DNA from: Rhodoferax sp.
GTDB lineage: Bacteria; Pseudomonadota; Gammaproteobacteria; Burkholderiales; Burkholderiaceae_C
DNA length: 13,938 bases
Direction of reading: 5' to 3'
Assembly: GCA_020048255.1 (NCBI GenBank)
Contig: JAIFMR010000168.1
Span: 1 to 13,938 of the forward strand
A model generated the notes under the pieces. It saw only the letters and a list, made by a program, of their open reading frames with translations, was not told the origin of the DNA and ran no database searches. The translations under genes were made by a program, and so were the position numbers. Below, piece by piece: positions 8,666 to 13,938 of this stretch (position 1 is its first letter; every line of letters starts with the position of its first letter).

Positions 8666-11600
8666 TCAGCTACTCCTGCGCATTGATGTCTGAGCAAGCC
8701 AATGCGGTCCCGCTTTCAGCATCCGGTAGACCCAACGCAGGAGCAGCAAGGCCAGCAGTGCTTCTGCCAGGGTGAATACGAAGGCAAGTAAAGCATTGCC
8801 ATCCTCAGCACGTCGTTTGAACTTGGCAACAGCCCGATCACGGGTGATTTCAATGCTGTCATAAAAGGTTGGTACCACCAAGAGTGTCAGCAGTGTCGAG
8901 GTAATGGTGCCACCGATGATGGCCACCGCCAGTGGCTGGTAGAACTCGCCGCCCTCGCCCAGTCCGATAGCCACGGGCAGCATGCCCGCAATCAGGGCGA
9001 AAGTCGTCATCAGGATCGGACGCAAACGAACCCGTCCTGCATGCATCAGGGCTTCTTCGCGGCTCTCACCTTCGGCTTCTTTCTTACGGGCGGCATCGAG
9101 TAGCAGGATGGCATTCTTGGCCACCAGCCCCATGAGCATGATGATGCCGATAAAGCTCATCAGGTTCAGCGTACCACGAGTCACCAGCAAGGCCAGAACC
9201 ACACCAATGAGCGACAGCGGCAACGACAACATGACAGCCAATGGTGCCGTGAACGAACCAAATTGCATCACCAAAATCAGGTACATGAGGCCAATACCAG
9301 ACAGCAACGCAATCAGCATCTCGTTAAACAGCTCTTTCTGATCCTGTCCGGCACCCCCCAGGGATAAACCGTATCCCGGTGGGTAGTCGAATGACTTGGC
9401 CAGTTTCATGGCATCTTCGGTGACTTCGCCGTTGGAGCGACCTTGGGCGTTAGCTGAAACGGTGATATTGCGCTTGCCATTGGTGTGCTCAATGCCCGAC
9501 GGGCCTTGTCCCATGCTGATCGTGGCAATTTGGTCGAGGGGCACCATGAGATTGCTGCCGGAAACAGCAATCGGCAGGCGTTCAATATTTTCCTTGCTGA
9601 CCCGGTCGTCGGGGTGCAGCCGTACAGCCACATCGCGTGTTTCACCGGTGGGGTCCACCCAATCACCAACTTCAATCCCTGCAAAGGCCACACGCAGGGC
9701 TTGTGCTGCATCGTTGGCAGAGATGCCCATGGAGTTGGCCAGTCCCCGATTTAGCTCGATCTTTAGTTCTTTTTTGGGATCTTGCTGGGACAGGCCGACA
9801 TCGACGGCACCAGGCACCAGGCGGAGCTTGTCCATGTAGGCGCTGGTGATCTCCAGCAGTTTGCGTGAATCTGGGCCAGTAAAGTCAATTTGAATGGGCT
9901 TGCGTGCGCCATTGTTCAAGTCGTCCAGCACGGTGTATTCAGCGCCGACCAGCGTGCGCACTTTCTCTCGCAATTCGGTGGCGATTTCCTTGGCACTGCG
10001 GACGCGGGTATTGCGCTTGCCGATATCAACGTAAATGCGTCCGCCATTGGCCGAGATGTTGCTGTTGGTTTCCTTGGTCTCGGCAATGGTTCTGGCCAGC
10101 GCGGCGGCGCGCTCCATTTTCAGACGTGCATATTCGACCGACGAGGAGGCTGGTGTGCGCACATCGATCATCAAATTGCCGGAATCCGTGGCTGGCAAAA
10201 AGGCAGAGCCTCCCCACATGACTTGTAGTCCCAGCGCCCCGAACAGACTCAGTACTGCAATGGCAGCCATTGAGCGACGGTGGTGCAAGGCCCAGGCAAT
10301 GACGTTGCCGTAGCGGTCCGCCTGTTGGTCAAACCAATTGTTAAAGCGTGCCAATACCGCGCTGAGGCCGGTCTTGGGCGCGGTATGGTGACCCACGGGG
10401 TCGCCCCAATATGCCGATAGCATGGGGTCAAGCGTGAAGGAGATGCCCAGGCTCACCAGCACTGAGCACGTCACCGTCAGGGCAAATGGCCGAAACCACT
10501 CGCCTGAGACTCCAGGCATGAAGGCGACCGGGATGAACACTGCAATGATGGAAAAGGTGGTCGCCGCAACTGCCAGACCAATCTCGGCTGTGCCTTCAAG
10601 CGAAGCAGTGCGGCGATCAGAGCCGCGCTGCATGTGACGCACGATATTTTCCCGAACCACAATGGCATCGTCAATCAGCACGCCAATGGCCAAAGAAAGG
10701 CCAAGCAGTGTCATGAAATTAAGCGTAAAACCGCACAACCAGACGGCAATGAACGCGGCAATGACCGATGTGGGTAAGCTCAATGCCGTGATCAGTGTGG
10801 AGCGCCAGGAATTCAGAAATGCGTAGACCACAAAAATGGTCAACACCGCACCCAGCACCAGGGACTCGATGACGTTGTTGAGGCTGCGCTGCGCGTCCAC
10901 ACCACCATCACGAGTGATTTCGAGTTGGGTTCCGGGATGGTCATTTTTGAACTCAGTATTGATTTCTTTGACGAGTTTGCGCACATCGTTGGCAACACTT
11001 ACAGTACTGGCGTCACGCGAACGGGTCACAAAAACACCCACATTCGGCTTGCCGCTGCGAATGCTGAAAGAGTCGATGTCGGCGAAGCTGTCGCTGATGC
11101 TGGCGATTTGGCCCAGTCGTACAACCCGGCCATCGAAGCGTTTGACCACAATGTTCTGAAACTCCTCTGGCGATTCAATGCGACCGACCAGGCGTATGCT
11201 TTCTTCATCGAGCTTGCCGCGTACCTTACCAACCGGCGCATTGGTGTTCTGCGCCCGCAGTGCGGCAACCACTTCGCCAACAGATACGTTGTATTCACGG
11301 AGCTTTTGCGCGCGAAGCAGAACCGACAACTCACGCTTCAACGAGCCATTGACATTGACCGTGGCTACGCCGGAGATGCCCCGTAGTTTGTCGGCTAGCA
11401 CATCTTCGGCCAGGCGCGAGATCTCGGCGTGGCTCTGCTTGCTGGATGACAGAGCCATGTTCATGATGGGTTGTGCGGCCGGATCGAAGCGCCGCACAAT
11501 CGGCTCACGCATTTCGGTGGGCAGCTTGTAGCGCGCACTGGAGATGACACTGCGAACATCATCTGCCGCTTCGATCATGTTCTTCTTGAACGAGAACTGA

Positions 11601-11878
11601 ATCCAGAAACTTGCATTGCCCTCACTGCTCGTCGAATAGACCTCGGTTGCACCGGAGACGCTTTGCAAGGACTTTTCTAGTCGGTTGACGATTTCGCGTT
11701 CAACTGAATCTGGCGAAGCACCAGGATAGGCAATAAAGACCTGAATACCGGGAATTTCCACATCCGGATTTTGGTTGACCCTCAGTTTGTTGAGCGCCAG
11801 CAGGCCCATGGCCATCAGGGCAATGATCAAGACGATGGTGGGCATGGGCCGCTTGATGCTGAAATCGGACAAGAACAT
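8666..11878 (-). CDS. HAE-1-type RND efflux pump, inner-membrane subunit
   Basis: Proton-driven exporter of the hydrophobe/amphiphile efflux (AcrB/MexB-like) family. It normally works with a periplasmic adaptor and an outer-membrane channel. The 1070 residues start with the typical FLSDFSIKRPMPTIVLIIAL. The first periplasmic domain has the YPGASPDSVEREIVNRLE stretch (51-68). The proton-relay acidic pair in TM4 is Asp403-Asp404 (IDDAIVVREN), and the TM10 lysine is Lys921 (GLVAKNAILLLD). An APILMTTF-type motif appears as RPILMTTF (953-960). Substrates cannot be read from the sequence. Unusually, the C-terminus runs past the last canonical helix (ending about 1005) into a further hydrophobic helix at about 1029-1054, then a basic tail. 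The start lies 2 bases after the stop of the adaptor gene, so the two form an operon. No outer-membrane partner gene is in the window. The gene is intact, but its upstream adaptor has lost its 5' end. Confidence 0.93.
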   Translation of the reverse strand: MFLSDFSIKRPMPTIVLIIALMAMGLLALNKLRVNQNPDVEIPGIQVFIAYPGASPDSVEREIVNRLEKSLQSVSGATEVYSTSSEGNASFWIQFSFKKNMIEAADDVRSVISSARYKLPTEMREPIVRRFDPAAQPIMNMALSSSKQSHAEISRLAEDVLADKLRGISGVATVNVNGSLKRELSVLLRAQKLREYNVSVGEVVAALRAQNTNAPVGKVRGKLDEESIRLVGRIESPEEFQNIVVKRFDGRVVRLGQIASISDSFADIDSFSIRSGKPNVGVFVTRSRDASTVSVANDVRKLVKEINTEFKNDHPGTQLEITRDGGVDAQRSLNNVIESLVLGAVLTIFVVYAFLNSWRSTLITALSLPTSVIAAFIAVWLCGFTLNFMTLLGLSLAIGVLIDDAIVVRENIVRHMQRGSDRRTASLEGTAEIGLAVAATTFSIIAVFIPVAFMPGVSGEWFRPFALTVTCSVLVSLGISFTLDPMLSAYWGDPVGHHTAPKTGLSAVLARFNNWFDQQADRYGNVIAWALHHRRSMAAIAVLSLFGALGLQVMWGGSAFLPATDSGNLMIDVRTPASSSVEYARLKMERAAALARTIAETKETNSNISANGGRIYVDIGKRNTRVRSAKEIATELREKVRTLVGAEYTVLDDLNNGARKPIQIDFTGPDSRKLLEITSAYMDKLRLVPGAVDVGLSQQDPKKELKIELNRGLANSMGISANDAAQALRVAFAGIEVGDWVDPTGETRDVAVRLHPDDRVSKENIERLPIAVSGSNLMVPLDQIATISMGQGPSGIEHTNGKRNITVSANAQGRSNGEVTEDAMKLAKSFDYPPGYGLSLGGAGQDQKELFNEMLIALLSGIGLMYLILVMQFGSFTAPLAVMLSLPLSLIGVVLALLVTRGTLNLMSFIGIIMLMGLVAKNAILLLDAARKKEAEGESREEALMHAGRVRLRPILMTTFALIAGMLPVAIGLGEGGEFYQPLAVAIIGGTITSTLLTLLVVPTFYDSIEITRDRAVAKFKRRAEDGNALLAFVFTLAEALLALLLLRWVYRMLKAGPHWLAQTSMRRSS

Positions 11879-11880
11879 AT

Positions 11881-12810
11881 CTACGTCCCCGTGGTGGCAG
11901 AGGCAGCGGACGCGGCACTGTCTGGTGGTTTGGCACTGACCAATTCAAGGCTTTGGCCATCCTTGAAACTCGAACTCGGACTGCGCAAGATGATGTCGCC
12001 ATCGGTCAGCCCGCTGCGAACTTCGAAATTGCCGGTGCGGGGGTCCCGCGCACCCAGTGCGACGTCAACCCGGCTCAGAGTGCTGCCCTTGACACGCCAC
12101 ACCAATGCCTTGTCACCAGAGCGCACCAATGCTGATTCTGGCAGCGTGAAGGCTTTCGCGCTGTTGGTCTCAATAGACCCTTCCGCATACAGACCCGACA
12201 CCGCGGGTTGCTTGGCGCCAACAAAGCCGATGAGCACTTCGACCTGGCGTGTCACGTCGTTGGCGCTGGGTTCAACGCGTGTCACCACGCCACGAAACTC
12301 CTGGCTTGCATAACCGTTGATGCGAAAGCTAACGGATTGACCGATGCTGACCATGCCGATCTTGTCGGCAGACACGCGTCCGGCAAAGCGCATGCTGTTG
12401 GGGTCGACCACTTTGAGCAGTTCCTTGCCGATGGAAGCGGTGTCACCGGCTGAAACTTTGCGTTCACTCACCACACCATCAAACGGAGCACGCACCATGG
12501 TGCGATCGAGTTGCTGCCGTGCCAGCACAGCACGTGCTTTGGATGCGGACAACTCGCTTTGCGCTGCGTTGAGTCGCACATCGGCGTCATCGATCGCCTG
12601 CAGGGACGTCATTCCGGAAGCACGCAGCGTTTTGAGGCGCTGCAGATTGCGCTCAGCCTGGTCCAGCGATTGGGTTGCGTTGCGCACGTTGGCCTCGGCG
12701 GATTGCAGGTTGTCACGGATCGAGGTCTGATCGAGTCTCACCAGCACATCACCTCGACGCACAGGGTCGCCGTTTTCCTTCAGCACTTGCAACACCACTG
12801 TAGACACCTC
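11881..12810 (-). pseudogene. RND efflux periplasmic adaptor (membrane fusion protein), 5'-truncated by IS
   Basis: Adaptor that should bridge the RND pump to an outer-membrane channel. What remains is about 308 codons. In order: the first half of the biotinyl-lipoyl-like domain (VLQVLKENGDPVRRGDVLVRLD, split as residues about 5-19 and 20-26), an alpha-hairpin (about 28-100), the second lipoyl half (TMVRAPFDGVVSERKVSAGD, 103-122), a beta-barrel (about 130-210), and a membrane-proximal domain with TLPESALVRSGD (221-232). A Ser/Ala-rich tail ends the protein. The signal peptide and the start of the lipoyl domain, typically 50-70 residues, are missing. Reading upstream, the frame meets GAG, AAT and then a TAG at 12814-12816 that is the transposase stop inside the IS end. 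A GTG at 12807 could be read as a start but would give a cytoplasmic protein. The missing 5' part should lie beyond the right edge of the window, past the IS. Probably non-functional. Confidence 0.88.
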
Positions 12811-12831
12811 ATTCTAATTCGCATTAGAAAC
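12811..12831 (+). repeat. Left terminal inverted repeat of the IS630 element
   Basis: Starts ATTCTAATTCGC and matches the reverse complement of the window's last 21 bases at 18 of 21 positions; the mismatches are at positions 5, 13 and 17. The transposase stop codon (TAG on the minus strand, 12814-12816) is inside it. It also contains a small palindrome: TTCTAAT (12812-12818) and ATTAGAA (12823-12829) flank TCGC. The true outer end may be up to 8 bases further left. Confidence 0.85.
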
Positions 12832-13880
12832 GCAATTTAAGATCCACTCCCATCCTGCGATAGATTTGACTGCGTCTTGTGACTTTTCGAGGTGACACAA
12901 TCCTTGGAGAAGTTGCGTCTCCAGCGCATCCATGCTGTCAAAGGCTTGGTTGTGGAAGTACTTCTCCCGTAACTCATCCCAAATGTGTTCTTGTGGATTG
13001 AGTTCCGGCGAGTACGGCGGCAAGAAGTGCAGCCGCAGGTTTTCTGGCAAGACAAAGGTTTTGCTCTTGTGCCAACCCGCACCATCGACCACCATAACAA
13101 CGTTTTCTTCAGGGTAACGCTTTCCAATTTCGGCGATGAACAGTTGCATGCATTGCGTATTGACCAAAGGCAGCACCAGTGAATCAAATTTTCCGTCCAC
13201 TGGCGAGACTGCGCCGTAGGCATACGTGTACTGGTAAGTGAGCATGGCCTTGACCATTGGCCGCATCGGGTGCCGTGCCCAGCAATAGCGTGTGTCGCTG
13301 ATCCGACCAAACCTGGCTTCGTCCTGAAACATCAAACGCATCGGCCTGACCGTGGCAAAACTCTTTACGATCTCGTCCAAAGCGCCGGGGAGTTTTTTTT
13401 CCAATCCTCCCGTGCCTCGGGGTCTCCCTGTGGATGGTAGGTGTCGGGGGCAAGCTTGCGCCAACCGTGACGAGCCAGCATGCGGTACACGCTAGAGAGT
13501 GCCAAAGTTTTCCCCAACTTGGCTTCGATGGCTGGCTTGATTCGGGGAATGACAACCACGCCTCCCGTGGCAGCATCGGGCAAAACCTCATCCAGAATTT
13601 GTCGTTCACGCTCCAGATCGGTGTTGGCCCTGTTGCGCAACTGGCGCTTGCTACGGGGAGCAGCCATTTCACCAGCGGCAACCTTTCCAAAACGCGTACG
13701 CATAGTGCAGGTGGCGCCACTGGATCGACCAATTGCCAAGGCCGTCTGTTCGATGCTCAGACCCAACTCCAGTGGTAGCAGAACCGACTGCGCCAGGCGC
13801 AAATCATCGGCCGTGCGTGCTGTCTTCAAAAGTTTGCGTGCCGCCTCGATATGCTCCGTGCCGCTTGCAGTTCTTGCCAT
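12814..13880 (-). CDS. IS630-family DDE transposase, two frames joined by probable -1 frameshift
   Basis: Catalyses cut-and-paste transposition of the element. Frame 1 (13880 to 13365, 171 codons) carries the N-terminal helix-turn-helix region (LGLSIEQTALAIGRSSGA) and a second DNA-binding segment (SSVYRMLARHGWRK). Frame 2 (open from 13464, stop TAG at 12814-12816) carries the catalytic domain. Joined by a -1 slip at 13398-13392, the product reads DWKKKLPGALDEIV and has about 355 residues, normal for the family. In that numbering the catalytic triad is Asp187 (MFQDEARFGR), Asp266 (VVDGAGWHKSK) and Glu298 (YSPELNPQEHIW). All three are present, so the enzyme may be active. Start ATG at 13880 has a good ribosome binding site. 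The stop codon lies inside the left terminal repeat. A simple one-base loss in the A-run is the alternative to programmed frameshifting. Confidence 0.88.
13392..13398 (-). other. A AAA AAC slippery heptamer for -1 frameshifting in the transposase
   Basis: On the minus strand the first frame reads TGG AAA AAA AAC TCC. The last seven of these A/C bases form A AAA AAC in the correct phase (X XXY YYZ). A -1 slip gives AAA AAA then CTC CCC GGC, which is exactly the frame of the catalytic domain. GGGAGG lies on the same strand at 13411-13406, 7 bases upstream, like the Shine-Dalgarno-type stimulators known at dnaX and IS frameshift sites. I saw no strong downstream stem-loop. Confidence 0.75.
13406..13411 (-). 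promoter_or_regulatory. Internal Shine-Dalgarno-like GGGAGG upstream of slippery site
   Basis: GGGAGG on the minus strand lies inside the transposase frame and ends 7 bases before the slippery heptamer. No initiation codon follows at a suitable distance in the catalytic frame except TTG within GGATTGGAA, at 4-5 bases. A role in stimulating -1 frameshifting is therefore more likely than initiation. This is inferred from the arrangement only. Confidence 0.5.
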
Positions 13881-13888
13881 GAATCAAT

Positions 13889-13894
13889 CTCCTT
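13889..13894 (-). promoter_or_regulatory. Ribosome binding site of the IS630 transposase
   Basis: AAGGAG on the minus strand lies 8 bases before the ATG at 13880. It is the strongest Shine-Dalgarno match seen at any gene start in this window and fixes the start of the transposase. Confidence 0.8.
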
Positions 13895-13917
13895 GAAATC
13901 ATGACATTATTATTACT

Positions 13918-13938
13918 GTTTTTAACGCGAATTGGAAT
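13918..13938 (-). repeat. Right terminal inverted repeat of the IS630 element
   Basis: Read on the minus strand it begins ATTCCAATTCGCGTTA and pairs with the left repeat at 18 of 21 positions. It reaches the last base of the window, so it may continue outward and the flanking target site cannot be seen. Confidence 0.85.

Larger units (their letters stand above)
12811..13938 (-). mobile_element. IS630-family insertion sequence, about 1.13 kb
   Basis: Bounded by imperfect inverted repeats and carrying one IS630/Tc1-type DDE transposase on the minus strand. The left end is at 12811 or a few bases further out. The right repeat runs up to the last base of the window, so the outer limit there is not visible. 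Length fits the family (about 1.1-1.2 kb). IS630 elements duplicate a TA dinucleotide. No TA directly abuts 12811; the nearest outward TA is 12801-12802, which would suit if the true repeat also includes the intervening GACACCTC. The element separates the truncated adaptor gene from its missing 5' end. Confidence 0.88.

Noticed and set aside
8651..8669. Small inverted repeats (CTGAC-AA-GTCAG; ACTTG/CAAGT) at the yejF/RND convergent junction as a bidirectional terminator
   Set aside because: Stems are only 5 bp with no T-run on either side, and the bases overlap both coding ends.
13365..13464. Transposase as a decayed pseudogene because of two overlapping frames
   Set aside because: The overlap holds a correctly phased A AAA AAC site with an upstream GGGAGG, and all three catalytic residues are kept, so programmed frameshifting is the better reading.

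Overview
The window looks like a piece of a betaproteobacterial chromosome, most likely Burkholderiales and perhaps Comamonadaceae. This is inferred from the protein sequences and the moderately GC-rich codon use; there is no rRNA or other taxonomic marker here. It may be a whole draft contig. The left edge falls inside a signal peptide, and the right edge falls in the terminal repeat of an insertion sequence, where assemblies often break.

Layout, left to right. (1) 1-2931, + strand: a large Oar-like TonB-dependent outer-membrane receptor with a carboxypeptidase-regulatory-like N-terminal domain. Its first codons lie off the window. A strong intrinsic terminator follows at 2952-2983. (2) 3078-8661, + strand: a tightly packed yejABEF-type ABC importer operon. 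It holds a periplasmic oligopeptide/microcin C-type binding protein, two inner-membrane permeases and a double ATPase; most junctions are 4-bp overlaps or gaps of a few bases. The yejB permease gene is broken at about 5560-5565 by an apparent deletion of about 55 nt, which shifts the frame. (3) 8666-12810, - strand, convergent with yejF: an HAE-1-type RND efflux pump gene, preceded by its periplasmic adaptor gene, which has lost its 5' end. (4) 12811-13938, - strand: an IS630-family element that forms the junction with the truncated adaptor gene. Its transposase is split into two frames joined at an A AAA AAC slippery heptamer with a Shine-Dalgarno-like GGGAGG just upstream, a classic arrangement for programmed -1 frameshifting.

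Working together: the receptor and the Yej importer could form an outer-to-inner-membrane route for a peptide-like compound, but the terminator between them means co-regulation is not shown. If the sequence is correct, the importer is probably inactive because YejB is broken, and the efflux pump probably lacks a secreted adaptor because of the IS. So two envelope transport systems in one 14-kb stretch carry disabling lesions. I found no RNA genes, CRISPR arrays or phage genes, and no clearly new system.
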